The notes: generated by a model not told the origin, from the sequence alone. Shown: positions 52,389 through 61,322, numbered from the stretch's first letter. The stretch: 64,000 nt of DNA from an uncultured Lachnospiraceae bacterium (GCA_910586715.1 CAJUJG010000008.1:35449-99448); one strand, 5' to 3'. Translations and numbers: made by a program.

Positions 52389-54500
52389 CTATTCTTCCAA
52401 TACTGTTATACTCGTCGCCCCTTCTCCAATTGCCTGTGCAATCTTTGAAAACGAACCCCCAAGACCAGCTAAATTCGTCAACGATGCATATGCATCCGTA
52501 GAAGCTATTTTCTTTAAAAAATCATGATCTGCGGAGCCGAATCCCAGTGCCATAACCTCTATATTCATCTCATGGCATCTTTTCGCCGCTGCTATCGCTT
52601 TGTCGGAATAGCTCCACAGACCATCCGTCAAAACAACGATATATTTAATGTCTGCCGAACTTCCCACAAGTTTTTCATATGATATATCAAACGGCTGCGC
52701 GCTATTTCCGTATCCATATTCCTCTGTGACTTCCAGTTGATCAATTGCATGCACGACTCTCGTGTAATCATCAGTCGGATGCAATTCACATTTTGCTATA
52801 TTTGCAAATGGTATGAGACCAATGCGCGTAAAACGGCTGTCCATCTCATTAACAAACTTTTTCATGGCCTTTTTCGCTTCTTTGATAGGCACTCCACTCA
52901 TACTTCCAGACAAGTCCACCGTAAGGAGCACATCCACTTTCAAAGTACCACCGCTTTCTCGGTTCTCTTCGGGTGATTCATCCGTCCAGTTCATGTCTTC
53001 AGGGATTTTTTCTATATTTATTGGCAATTTTTTACCTGTCTCTTTTTGGGTTGCAGAGACCTCAATCACCCCGTCAGAGTTATACTCATATGTAACCTCA
53101 ATTACAGATTCAGGCGACATCGTCCTTTCTATATCAGATATCACATACTTGTTTATAATCGTGTTATCCAGCGGTCTCGAAAACTCTCCCTGTAAAACGT
53201 AAATCTCCATCTCATTCGCTGTCATTCGTGTCCTAAAATGAAAGGATCTTGTATTGCTCGCAGGGATCTTTGTGTTCTTTTTTATTATGATACTATTTAC
53301 ATATTTTTCACCTTTCGCGCTGATCGCAATCATACCAAGTGAATGTGCTGTTACATCAGTTACAGCTTTTGCCCCCTGAATTCCAATTTTACTAGTTTTA
53401 GAACCTCCCAAAAATCCGCTCATTGCCGGAATGCTCTCGCCTTTTGCTGTTATATTGGCACGAATGGCAGCTCCTAATGCAACGGCTTCATCTACATTCA
53501 CGCCACCCAGCGGCTCTTTTCCAGACATTTCTACAACATAATTGCGGATCATTCTCATGCGTGTGGAACCCCCAACGAGAATAACTCCATCAATTTGATT
53601 CCAGCCAATTTCAACGGACTCAAGTAAACGTTCTGTCACATCTTTAGTTGCACCAATCAAAAACTGAGAGACCTCTTCAAATGTCTGCTCCGTCATTTCT
53701 ATCACACCACGTGTTGCTCCATACGCAATCGGCACTTTTACAGTATCTTTTAACGTCAATTGTTTTTTTACATTCTCTGCCGTAACCAACAAAGACGCAG
53801 CCATCTCCGAATCTTCACTTACATCAATGCCATACTTTTCCAAAAATTCGCTCGCCAAATATCTGGCAATACAGTCATCCCAGTCTTTACCTCCAAGCTC
53901 ATGGTCACCATCACTGCCGATAATGACAATTTCTTCTCTGTCTATTTTCGCTAGAGTGACATCAAAAGTTCCTCCACCCAAATCGTAAATCAGGACTGTC
54001 TGCTCTGCGCCTTTTTCATTGAGTCCATAGGCAAATGCTGCCGCTGTCGGTTCATTTATAATGGCAAGTACCTCTAACCCTGCCTTTTTACCGGCCTCAA
54101 TCGTTGCCGCTCTTTCCCTATGCGCAAAGTATGCCGGTACCGTAATGACTGCACTGTCTATTTTTTCCCCAATTTGCTGTTCGGCCTCTTCTTTCAACTT
54201 TCTCAACAATATAGAAGACAAGTCCGTCGCTGAATATGTTTTTCCAAAAAAATCAACGGCAAACAAATCCTTACCCATACTGCGCTTAAAAAAGGCAATT
54301 GCATTTGTATCCCCTGCTGCTTGCATATTTTTTGCATCTTCACCAAACAATATATTTCCGTTTTTTTCAAAGCAAAGTACAGAAGGTGTAATTGCCGAAT
54401 CAAAACTATTTTTGATTACACATGGTTTTCCAGTTTCCGGATCTATTCTTGCAACCGCACTGAAAGTTGTTCCTAAGTCTATTCCCACCCGTATACCCAT
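52389..54500 (-). CDS. Hsp70-vWA fusion protein
   Basis: A 703-residue protein joining a full Hsp70 to a vWA domain. The ATPase half (1-375) has DLGTTFSAV, YDLGGGTFDV (172-181), INEPTAAAFAYG and LVGGSTRM; the linker keeps DVTAHSLG (382-389). A substrate-binding beta domain spans about 390-500. The helical lid is replaced by a vWA domain (about 521-700) with an intact MIDAS: DLSGS (529-533) and VVLTDG. I chose ATG 54500 (MGIRVGIDLG) with GGAGG and AGGTGG upstream. In MoxR-vWA systems a separate chaperone ATPase works with a vWA protein; here the two functions may be fused. I do not recall this architecture as characterised. Confidence 0.88.
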   Translation of the reverse strand: MGIRVGIDLGTTFSAVARIDPETGKPCVIKNSFDSAITPSVLCFEKNGNILFGEDAKNMQAAGDTNAIAFFKRSMGKDLFAVDFFGKTYSATDLSSILLRKLKEEAEQQIGEKIDSAVITVPAYFAHRERAATIEAGKKAGLEVLAIINEPTAAAFAYGLNEKGAEQTVLIYDLGGGTFDVTLAKIDREEIVIIGSDGDHELGGKDWDDCIARYLASEFLEKYGIDVSEDSEMAASLLVTAENVKKQLTLKDTVKVPIAYGATRGVIEMTEQTFEEVSQFLIGATKDVTERLLESVEIGWNQIDGVILVGGSTRMRMIRNYVVEMSGKEPLGGVNVDEAVALGAAIRANITAKGESIPAMSGFLGGSKTSKIGIQGAKAVTDVTAHSLGMIAISAKGEKYVNSIIIKKNTKIPASNTRSFHFRTRMTANEMEIYVLQGEFSRPLDNTIINKYVISDIERTMSPESVIEVTYEYNSDGVIEVSATQKETGKKLPINIEKIPEDMNWTDESPEENRESGGTLKVDVLLTVDLSGSMSGVPIKEAKKAMKKFVNEMDSRFTRIGLIPFANIAKCELHPTDDYTRVVHAIDQLEVTEEYGYGNSAQPFDISYEKLVGSSADIKYIVVLTDGLWSYSDKAIAAAKRCHEMNIEVMALGFGSADHDFLKKIASTDAYASLTNLAGLGGSFSKIAQAIGEGATSITVLEE

Positions 54501-54575
54501 TCCACCTACACCTCCACAAGAAACCATTATCAAACAATGCCTGCCACAACAAGCAATCATGACAGGCATTTTCTA

Positions 54576-56225
54576 TTATTCTACAACAATGTTTTTCGAT
54601 TTATCTCTTGCTGCCTGCACATCCTCTTTTGACATCGTTGTACCTGCTGTAGCCTGCATAGTAGCATGAATTTCCTTTCCGCTCGTCATATCTATACCTG
54701 TAAGCTCAAGAATCCCTTCGTTATTTAGCGTAAATGTAACTTGAATCGGAGCGCCTGCAGGAAGATTGCCAGGCAGTTCCAAAGAAGCTTTTCCGAGATT
54801 AAAATCTTCGTCCACCTCATAATACGCCGAATCAAAATCACTTTCATAAACTGACAATTCAGCAGTTTCCTGATCAGCTTCCGCTGTTCCAAACTGTTTT
54901 GTAACACTGATAAAAGCATTATCCATCCTTACGTTCTTGATAATCATATTACAACATTTGGGCTGTCCATCGACCAAAACCCTCAGTGCATAACTTTTCG
55001 TAGTGGCAACGGTAACAACCTCATTCATCCTCTGACCATGCAGTCCCGGAATCGCCACCGTGCTTACTGCTGCCGATTCCTGATATTTCTCGGCCTCCTC
55101 CTTTACTTCCGCATCGGATAAATCCACTTCACCGGACTCAATCTTTTCTTTCCACTCATCCACTCTTATCTCATATGCGCCAAGCGCATAGATGGCGGCT
55201 CCTTTTGCCACAGCTTCATCCGGCTCAAGAACTTTCGGTTCAATACCATACTTTTCAACAATGATCTCCTTAACTTGCGGCATCTTTGTCGATCCGCCGA
55301 CAAGTAAAATCTCGTCTACTTTGTATCCCTTTGACTCCGCAACAGCAATGGCAGCATCTGTCTTTTCTATCGTTTCATTGAGGAGCGCCTGTGTCATTTC
55401 ATCAAAAACGGATCTCGACAGGCTGACCCTGCCTCGTAATCCTGCGGCATCCAACATAACCGGAACTTCTTCTCTCGCTGTTAATTGCTGCTTTGCCTTC
55501 TCTGCTTTCAATCTCAAATCCTGCTGTGCATATTCATCAAAATCTCCGTCAAAACCTGTCTCTGCACAGAACTGTGTAGCCAAATAGTTCATCACTTCTG
55601 TATCCCAATCCTTACCGCCCAACTGATGATCACCATCTGAACAGATCACTTCAATCTTACCGCTTCCGATTCTCATTATGGTTACATCAAAAGTTCCGCC
55701 GCCAAGGTCATAGACTAAAACGGTCTTTTCCCCTTCAGCCTTTGCACAGCCATAGTAGAGCGCTGCAGCAGTTGGCTCGCTGATGATCTCAATAACATTC
55801 AGACCCGCGATTTCACCCGCATTTTTTGTTGCAGTTCTTTCGGCTGTTCCAAAATAAGCCGGACAGGTTATAACAACGTCTTTCACCTCGGTATTTAAAA
55901 TTTCACCCGCATCTGCAGCCAACTTACGAAGAATATAGGAAGATACTATTTCAGGTGATAAATCCTCCCCATTGTAGTTGATCGCAAAGTTACTCTTTCC
56001 CATCAGTGTTTTCACAAGTGAAACCGTATTTTGCGGATCAATTACAGCCGTCTCTTTCGCTACCTGACCCACAACCGCCAACGATGGATTCGCAAAATTA
56101 ACAACAGAAGGGGTTGTATTTGTACCCTCCTTGTTTTTAACAACCGTTGCCCGACCAGTCTCATCCACATAAGCAATACAGGAATATGTGGTTCCCAAGT
56201 CAATACCAAATACATATTTTGCCAT
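54576..56225 (-). CDS. Divergent Hsp70 (DnaK-like) without full lid
   Basis: A 549-residue Hsp70. The ATPase domain is well kept: FGIDLGTTYSCI at the N-terminus, YDLGGGTFDV, SEPTAAALYYG and LVGGSTKMP. After it, the usual VLLLDVTPLSLG linker is replaced by a charged insert (about 350-395) and NEVVTVATTKSYALRV. A beta substrate domain remains (about 400-500), but the protein is about 60 residues shorter than DnaK and lacks most of the lid. It abuts the GrpE gene without a gap and precedes the Hsp70-vWA gene, giving the locus its own chaperone pair. ATG behind GAGAGGATAAATA. Confidence 0.9.
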   Translation of the reverse strand: MAKYVFGIDLGTTYSCIAYVDETGRATVVKNKEGTNTTPSVVNFANPSLAVVGQVAKETAVIDPQNTVSLVKTLMGKSNFAINYNGEDLSPEIVSSYILRKLAADAGEILNTEVKDVVITCPAYFGTAERTATKNAGEIAGLNVIEIISEPTAAALYYGCAKAEGEKTVLVYDLGGGTFDVTIMRIGSGKIEVICSDGDHQLGGKDWDTEVMNYLATQFCAETGFDGDFDEYAQQDLRLKAEKAKQQLTAREEVPVMLDAAGLRGRVSLSRSVFDEMTQALLNETIEKTDAAIAVAESKGYKVDEILLVGGSTKMPQVKEIIVEKYGIEPKVLEPDEAVAKGAAIYALGAYEIRVDEWKEKIESGEVDLSDAEVKEEAEKYQESAAVSTVAIPGLHGQRMNEVVTVATTKSYALRVLVDGQPKCCNMIIKNVRMDNAFISVTKQFGTAEADQETAELSVYESDFDSAYYEVDEDFNLGKASLELPGNLPAGAPIQVTFTLNNEGILELTGIDMTSGKEIHATMQATAGTTMSKEDVQAARDKSKNIVVE

Positions 56226-56873
56226 TTATTTATCCTCTCTTTCATTTTTCTCAGTTTTTTGGTACAGATAGACAGATACTTTTTCAGCCGATATAACACG
56301 CCCTCCAAAGTTATATCCATTTGACAAAGACTCTGCTATCTTACCATGTAAACTTTCATTATCCGTAATTTCCTTTTTAACAACTCTCTGCTTCAGTGGA
56401 ACAAAAGGATCCCCGCTATTGCTTCTATATATTTCCACGTTATTTTTTTCCAAGATATCCTGCAAATCAAACGCATATGCCGAAAAAATGTTATTTGGAA
56501 TATTCTGTTCCCCTTCCGCCTTGGTCTGATACAGCGCAGCATTTTTCATAATACTGTCGCGCACTTCTATTACATCCAATAAAATAGGTCTTATCATCTG
56601 TGAATATAAATCCTCTTTATACCTCTGCAATTCACTATGCATCTGATCAATAATTTTGTCTTCATACTCAGTATGCATAATTCTCTTAGAGAACAATGTT
56701 TCCATCGCCGATATTTGTTCTGACAGATGTTCACATATTAATTCAATTCTAGTCAGCGCGCTTCCGTCATTACTGACGTTTTCTTTACTGTTTGAATGAT
56801 CTGAATTGATTGATGTCTGCGCCTCCTCTACATCCAGTCCCTTATCCTCGTCCTGCTCTATTAATTCATCCAT
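56226..56873 (-). CDS. GrpE-like nucleotide exchange factor
   Basis: A 215-residue protein with an acidic, disordered N-terminus (to about 38) and a long coiled coil (HTEYEDKIIDQMHSELQRYK, about 66-85), then LYSQMIRPILLDVIEVRDSI, and the ending GRVISAEKVSVYLYQK that matches the GrpE beta-domain signature GRVIRPAxVxVxx. GrpE releases ADP from Hsp70. A private GrpE next to two Hsp70 genes means the locus need not rely on the housekeeping factor. AGGGGGATAAAGATT precedes the ATG. Confidence 0.85.
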   Translation of the reverse strand: MDELIEQDEDKGLDVEEAQTSINSDHSNSKENVSNDGSALTRIELICEHLSEQISAMETLFSKRIMHTEYEDKIIDQMHSELQRYKEDLYSQMIRPILLDVIEVRDSIMKNAALYQTKAEGEQNIPNNIFSAYAFDLQDILEKNNVEIYRSNSGDPFVPLKQRVVKKEITDNESLHGKIAESLSNGYNFGGRVISAEKVSVYLYQKTEKNEREDK

Positions 56874-56887
56874 TAATCTTTATCCCC

Positions 56888-58357
56888 CTATCCTTCCACT
56901 CTGTTCGGTTTCTTTGTAAAAACAATGTCATTCCAGACTTGTCCCATTTTATTGTCCGCAATCCCGAAAATCCATTGCATCGGAGCCAGCACTCCCTTGG
57001 GCTCATATTTACCCTTGTCTCTTGTATGTCCTATAGCGCTGCATGCAAAAAATCTGTTATTCTTAAACTGAATATTTATATTACTTAAAAAGCTTTCCAT
57101 ATCATTTTCTTTTAAAAACTTTCTGCACAAATAATCCTGAGTATTATAAAAGTCAGTAAATTTGTCCGGTTCTGACCGCATTAATTTGTTTACGGCTATC
57201 TCTCCAACATCCTGTTCCAGTCCTGCAGAATCAATCTTACTAATGACAACAGCCAAAGGAATTGCCACCATCTTATTATCACTCAATCCTGTAACTTCTC
57301 TAAGTTTATTGAGAAAAGAGTCAATGATCGCATTAATATCGGCTTTTCCTATTCCTGCAATGTCCTCAGGCTCAAGCAATTCCTCATACTTATAACGAAC
57401 GGAGGGTATGGCAAATGGATCCACAATCAACACAATGCCATGACAATATTCATACTGCTTTTGAACCTCATTCTCATTGTTATCCGTAAATACCTCACCA
57501 GCAATATCATAAATATGAATTAATCTTTCCGGTGAAAATGACGAATGCTTTGCAAAAAAACTAAACGAAATAGAACTTGCTTTATTTACATCTTGCGGAC
57601 GATCCGTCATCCGAGTGCTTCCAAAATCATAATCATGAATAATTTCTTCATAAATGTCTTTTTTTATTTCATTATAGTGTTCTATCTCGATTCCTTTTGA
57701 AGGTGCCACATTTTCAATAAACTCTTTTGAAAAGGCCGTTATAAACGCCGTTTTTCCTACTGAACGACCACCAACTACAGGTATGCAAATTGGTCTGCTC
57801 TCCCTATCAGTAAGAGAATGTCCGCAATGCGGACATTCTGCTTCCAAGTTTTTTCGTCCATTAAAAAATACTGTTGGAAGTGTCTCCCCGCAATTACATT
57901 TTCTATGCAGTATACCATATACCCCTGGTGTTAAGTTTGTGTGTTTTACATGGCATTTAGGGCAGATGTAAACAGGAATGAGACTTTTCTCTTTGCATTC
58001 GTGGCATGCCGTAAAAATTTTCTTTCGAATCAGATATACTCTGTCAACTATCCATATAACACTAAATCCAACATATACAATCGCCATAAATCCGAGTAAT
58101 ACCACTATATTTATAGTTGTAATAATCGCAGTAATGATTGAGCCAAAAAAAACAACTGCAATAATTGCAATAACATTAACAATAAAAAGAAATACCTTTG
58201 GAGCTGTTGAATATTTCCCTAAATCTTGTATATTTGTTACATACTTTTTAATTGAATTATTATTTCTCGACCATGCACCCTTAATGGTATTCCCCAAATC
58301 AATATAGCCTTTTTCAAAAAAGTAACTCTTTTTTGCCGGCTGTGGTACTAACGCCAT
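56888..58357 (-). CDS. Membrane-anchored zinc-ribbon GTPase, copy 1
   Basis: A 489-residue GTPase. Two adjacent membrane helices (about 55-80 and 83-105) precede zinc-binding Cys pairs C118/C121, C132/C135, C154/C156 and C175/C178. The P-loop is GGRSVGKT (196-203), the switch II motif DIAGE (284-288), and the NKxD site SKID (373-376). It is a more distant relative of the two soluble GTPases further down the operon and the only one with membrane helices, so it is a good candidate for the sensor at the membrane. GGAGGAAAACAGGAA precedes the ATG. Confidence 0.82.
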   Translation of the reverse strand: MALVPQPAKKSYFFEKGYIDLGNTIKGAWSRNNNSIKKYVTNIQDLGKYSTAPKVFLFIVNVIAIIAVVFFGSIITAIITTINIVVLLGFMAIVYVGFSVIWIVDRVYLIRKKIFTACHECKEKSLIPVYICPKCHVKHTNLTPGVYGILHRKCNCGETLPTVFFNGRKNLEAECPHCGHSLTDRESRPICIPVVGGRSVGKTAFITAFSKEFIENVAPSKGIEIEHYNEIKKDIYEEIIHDYDFGSTRMTDRPQDVNKASSISFSFFAKHSSFSPERLIHIYDIAGEVFTDNNENEVQKQYEYCHGIVLIVDPFAIPSVRYKYEELLEPEDIAGIGKADINAIIDSFLNKLREVTGLSDNKMVAIPLAVVISKIDSAGLEQDVGEIAVNKLMRSEPDKFTDFYNTQDYLCRKFLKENDMESFLSNINIQFKNNRFFACSAIGHTRDKGKYEPKGVLAPMQWIFGIADNKMGQVWNDIVFTKKPNRVEG

Positions 58358-58417
58358 TTCCTGTTTTCCTCCATTCTAAATAATACTTAATACTAAAAAT
58401 GTCTTAAGTGAATAACC

Positions 58418-58459
58418 ACTGAAAGGATGACCAATATTTTGTTTGGTCATTCCTTCAGT
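58418..58459 (-). terminator. Hairpin between the small membrane peptide and the GTPase gene
   Basis: ACTGAAGGAATGACCAA on the minus strand pairs nearly perfectly with TTGGTCATCCTTTCAGT around a 8-base loop; no long T-run follows. It begins 32 bases past the peptide stop. It could attenuate transcription so the peptide is made in excess over downstream proteins, or protect the peptide message. Confidence 0.65.
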
Positions 58460-58490
58460 AAGTAATAATTAATTACACCTATGTAGAACG

Positions 58491-58697
58491 TTAAGCGGAA
58501 ACTATATTGCTATCAATCATATTTTCTTTAAATGATTTTACATAATTAACAATTGCTGTACCTCCTCCCCATATCGCACCGCCTGCACTTGCAACAGTGG
58601 CAAGAATTCCTGCCAAAATTACAATACAGTAAATTACAAAAGCTATTGCTACTAAAGCAATTCCTAAACCAATAATTGTTCCAATTTCGTCATCCAT
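58491..58697 (-). CDS. 68-residue Gly-rich membrane peptide
   Basis: A small protein: short acidic N-terminus (MDDEIGTII), one long or two tight hydrophobic segments (LGIALVAIAFVIYCIVILAGI and LATVASAGGAIWGGGTAIVNYV) and a short hydrophilic tail. The Gly/Ala pattern of the second segment recalls pore-forming or bacteriocin-like peptides. The ribosome site GAAAGGAGAAAATAAAA is strong. Spacers of more than 110 bases on both sides and the hairpin behind it set it apart from the tightly packed neighbours. It is a candidate effector of the island, by inference only. Confidence 0.75.
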   Translation of the reverse strand: MDDEIGTIIGLGIALVAIAFVIYCIVILAGILATVASAGGAIWGGGTAIVNYVKSFKENMIDSNIVSA

Positions 58698-58810
58698 TTT
58701 TATTTTCTCCTTTCAATGAATCTATTAATTAACCCTTAATAGGTATTGAACTCCATTATCTCCAGTTCATCTTATTTACCAATCGTTCCCCTATTGGACT
58801 TCGTAATTTC

Positions 58811-59266
58811 TCAGATTATTTTATTTTCTTTTAAGTATCTGTGCAATTGCCTTTTATCCCTCCAGCTGCCATATTTCTTGATGAACTGTGCCAATGTTAC
58901 AATTTGCACATACCGAATATGATATTCATCCTCATTTTCTATAGTCACAAATTTCTCATATAAATATAAAACAGACCAGCATTCCGCCTTGACAATCGGT
59001 ACAATCGGTTTATTCTTATACAAATAATACGAAAATGACATCATAAATTCCAAACGCTTAGAATATTCCGTCAGCAACTCATTGATACCACCATATGTAC
59101 AATCACATAGCCTTTTCCACTCTTTCTCAGATTTCTTCTGCACTTTATCAGGCAAAGTTTCTGCCAAATCTTTCACCAGTTGATTGCACTGATCAATTAT
59201 TACAGCCCTCTTTTCAGTAAAATCAGTAAGAGAATTGTAAATCCTGTCAAAATTCTCCACTTTCAT
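58811..59266 (-). CDS. Uncharacterised helical protein
   Basis: A 151-residue, mostly helical, Lys/Glu-rich protein with no motif that I recognise. It includes FTEKRAVIIDQCNQLVKDLA and a hydrophobic patch (MMSFSYYLYKNKPIVPIV). Its ATG overlaps the stop of the CHAT gene by four bases, so it depends on translation of the CHAT frame. It could be a CHAT partner or inhibitor. No signal peptide. Confidence 0.7.
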   Translation of the reverse strand: MKVENFDRIYNSLTDFTEKRAVIIDQCNQLVKDLAETLPDKVQKKSEKEWKRLCDCTYGGINELLTEYSKRLEFMMSFSYYLYKNKPIVPIVKAECWSVLYLYEKFVTIENEDEYHIRYVQIVTLAQFIKKYGSWRDKRQLHRYLKENKII

Positions 59267-60036
59267 TTTCTATTTCCTTGAACTGTACTAATGAAATAAG
59301 TCGCCAAAGTGACGCAAGACATCAAAATCACACATACAGCTTCCATACTTTCGTCATAATATTGTTCCCTTCTAATCTTGTTAACCGAGCTGCTTCTAAG
59401 ATAATGCTTCGCATCTCTCAGCGATTCATCAATACTCTTTTTCCCGCCAATAAAACAATCGTAGAAACACTGCATCAGCAACTCTGCCGCACAGTCATCG
59501 GTTTCCCAAAGATTTAAAACAATATGTCCGACCCCTGCATTAATAAAGGCCCTTCTTATGCCCGGACCAATATCACTATATACCCCTTTTTCTTCCTCCG
59601 TTCCACAGACCGATAACACAACTAAATTCGTTCTACTCATGTCTATTTGGCTAATCTTCCTGGCTGACAATCCTTGTCCCCCTGCAAACACCAACCCCAC
59701 TCTTTCCATTGAATCTGCTTCTCTGTTGAAATCTCCTTTCTCCGGATAAGAGTGCGTTGAAATATGAACTATACCAGCCGGTCTCTTCAAACATTCCGGC
59801 ACAGCAGCTTTACCGGTTACAGGCTCCACTTTCAGCAGCTTTGCAACGACTTCCACCTTTTTTGCGGAGGAGGGCAGTATGGGATACGTCCCTCTGAAAT
59901 CCGGATTTCCTATTACCACTGCCTCCTGATTCATGTCAGGATTTTCATCGCGCAATAACTCCGCTGTTAATATAGCATATTTGATATTTGTCCTCCATAT
60001 ACTAATCATACCAGTGAAAGCAGGACAACATCCCAA
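59263..60036 (-). CDS. CHAT protease, catalytic part (probably frameshifted from the preceding frame)
   Basis: This frame holds the CHAT (caspase-like) catalytic dyad: His in IVHISTHSYPE (residues 91/95) and Cys144 in LVVLSVCGTEEEK, plus IGPGIRRAFINAGVGHIVLNLW and a hydrophobic C-terminal helix (AVCVILMSCVTLATYFI) that would anchor it in the membrane. The frame begins with a TTG at 60036 that has no ribosome site and lies inside the preceding frame. The start of the CHAT domain is encoded by that frame, so the gene looks split by a frameshift rather than naturally separate. Confidence 0.75.
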   Translation of the reverse strand: MGCCPAFTGMISIWRTNIKYAILTAELLRDENPDMNQEAVVIGNPDFRGTYPILPSSAKKVEVVAKLLKVEPVTGKAAVPECLKRPAGIVHISTHSYPEKGDFNREADSMERVGLVFAGGQGLSARKISQIDMSRTNLVVLSVCGTEEEKGVYSDIGPGIRRAFINAGVGHIVLNLWETDDCAAELLMQCFYDCFIGGKKSIDESLRDAKHYLRSSSVNKIRREQYYDESMEAVCVILMSCVTLATYFISTVQGNRK

Positions 60037-60599
60037 ATGGCAGTTCCAAATAAATCTCCCGCCCCCGCAATCAACAGATTATGTATGTTTTGAGGGAACA
60101 CTTCACTTATTGGCAATAACACCGTTTGATACAATTCGTGATATTGTGGTAACATTCTTATCTGATAAATGCAAAACTTACCAGCCGCATAATCTGTGAT
60201 ATATTTCCTTATCCCTGCAATACATTTATTCACCTCTTCGCATTTTCCAAGATTAATTGCTGAAATTGATTTCAATGTCACTACAAACACGTAATAATAG
60301 TCATAATCCCTTTCATCCGTCATCAATGTGAATTCCAAAACCACCTGTTCGTCCGTGAGTTTCCTGCATATTTTCATGGAATCAAATTCAAAGATTCCTT
60401 GACTGATTTTTTCAAAATAATCCAACAATTCGGTATATTCCGCAGTAATGTCCTCCCCTGCCTTTTTCCTTAATTCCAACTGATGTGCCTTCGCCACTGC
60501 ATGTGCGTGTACCTCACTGCTCAAATGAATACTCGCATAATCAAAACTAAGGGTTCTAGTTCTCACCACCATAGAGTATGCCGCCTGTTCTCCGCACAC
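60006..60599 (-). CDS. CHAT-protein middle part (stop- and frameshift-bounded)
   Basis: A 197-codon frame (VVRTRTLSFDYASIHLSS..., YYYVFVVTLKSISAINLGKCE) ending LPQYHELYQTVLLPISEVFP and NLLIAGAGDLF, the usual entry of a CHAT domain. It then runs into a stop while the expected continuation appears in other frames (LELPFGML, then PAFTGMISIWRTNIKYAIL). At its upstream end it begins immediately after the TAA of the TPR-like frame and in the same frame as it. ATG 60569 (MVVRTRTL) with AGGCGG upstream could allow independent initiation. I read it as the middle of one broken TPR-CHAT gene. Confidence 0.65.
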   Translation of the reverse strand: MCGEQAAYSMVVRTRTLSFDYASIHLSSEVHAHAVAKAHQLELRKKAGEDITAEYTELLDYFEKISQGIFEFDSMKICRKLTDEQVVLEFTLMTDERDYDYYYVFVVTLKSISAINLGKCEEVNKCIAGIRKYITDYAAGKFCIYQIRMLPQYHELYQTVLLPISEVFPQNIHNLLIAGAGDLFGTAIWDVVLLSLV

Positions 60600-61322
60600 T
60601 TAATAACATACTTCCGCAGTGCGCTTCATGAGATATTCTATTCCCTTCAAAAATTCTATTTTTCTTTGCTCCTCTCTCATAAAAAATATCTGCATGATCA
60701 AATTATTTTCCAATTCCACTATTTCATCTAAAATCTTTTCAGCACTCTTCTTATATCCTTTTTTATACTCCAGCAAGCAATCCAACAGTTTTATTTTTAT
60801 CCGCGAATCATTATTCGCAAAATCATTATTTCCTTTTAATTTTGAGAAAACAGACTCTGCAAATTCGATTTCTCCTAATCCTGCCATTCCTCTAGCTATA
60901 TCAAATTCAATACGGTTTCGGTTGGAGTTTATAAAGGAAGCGAATCCTCCGCTCATGTTTTCATTTCCTGTATTAAAAAATTTGGTTTCCTGCAATAAAT
61001 CATAAAGTGAATTGACCAAATGCTTTTTCTCTTCATTATCCATTTGGGCGAAATCTTTATCCTGATTATTCCGCAAAAAGTTATACAATTCAAAAGCTTT
61101 ACGCTTCATGTCCGGAGTACATGCTTTGGCATCTTTGTACATCTGCTGCAGCAAATAGTGAAATTTGCGTGGAAGTCCCATCTGATCAATTAATGTCCGG
61201 TTGATTATCTCTTCTGTATCATTTCCCGAGAGCATTGCCTGTACAAATATATCCTCAAAAGAATACTCAAAATCAAAGTATCTGTTGTTCATTTTCGCTC
61301 GCGATTTTATAATATTTTTCAC
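60600..61322 (-). CDS. TPR-like N-terminal part of a CHAT protein; first gene of the island
   Basis: A 240-residue helical protein with repeat-like segments (FDIARGMAGLGEIEFAESVF, and LLDCLLEYKKGYKKSAEKIL) typical of TPRs that precede CHAT domains. It starts with GTG 61322 (GGGTG upstream), with a consensus promoter about 80 bases further upstream. It ends in a TAA directly followed, in the same frame, by the next segment. As the leading gene of the operon it may have been the sensor part of a TPR-CHAT protease. It could also be a true separate gene coupled to the next. Confidence 0.65.
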   Translation of the reverse strand: MKNIIKSRAKMNNRYFDFEYSFEDIFVQAMLSGNDTEEIINRTLIDQMGLPRKFHYLLQQMYKDAKACTPDMKRKAFELYNFLRNNQDKDFAQMDNEEKKHLVNSLYDLLQETKFFNTGNENMSGGFASFINSNRNRIEFDIARGMAGLGEIEFAESVFSKLKGNNDFANNDSRIKIKLLDCLLEYKKGYKKSAEKILDEIVELENNLIMQIFFMREEQRKIEFLKGIEYLMKRTAEVCY

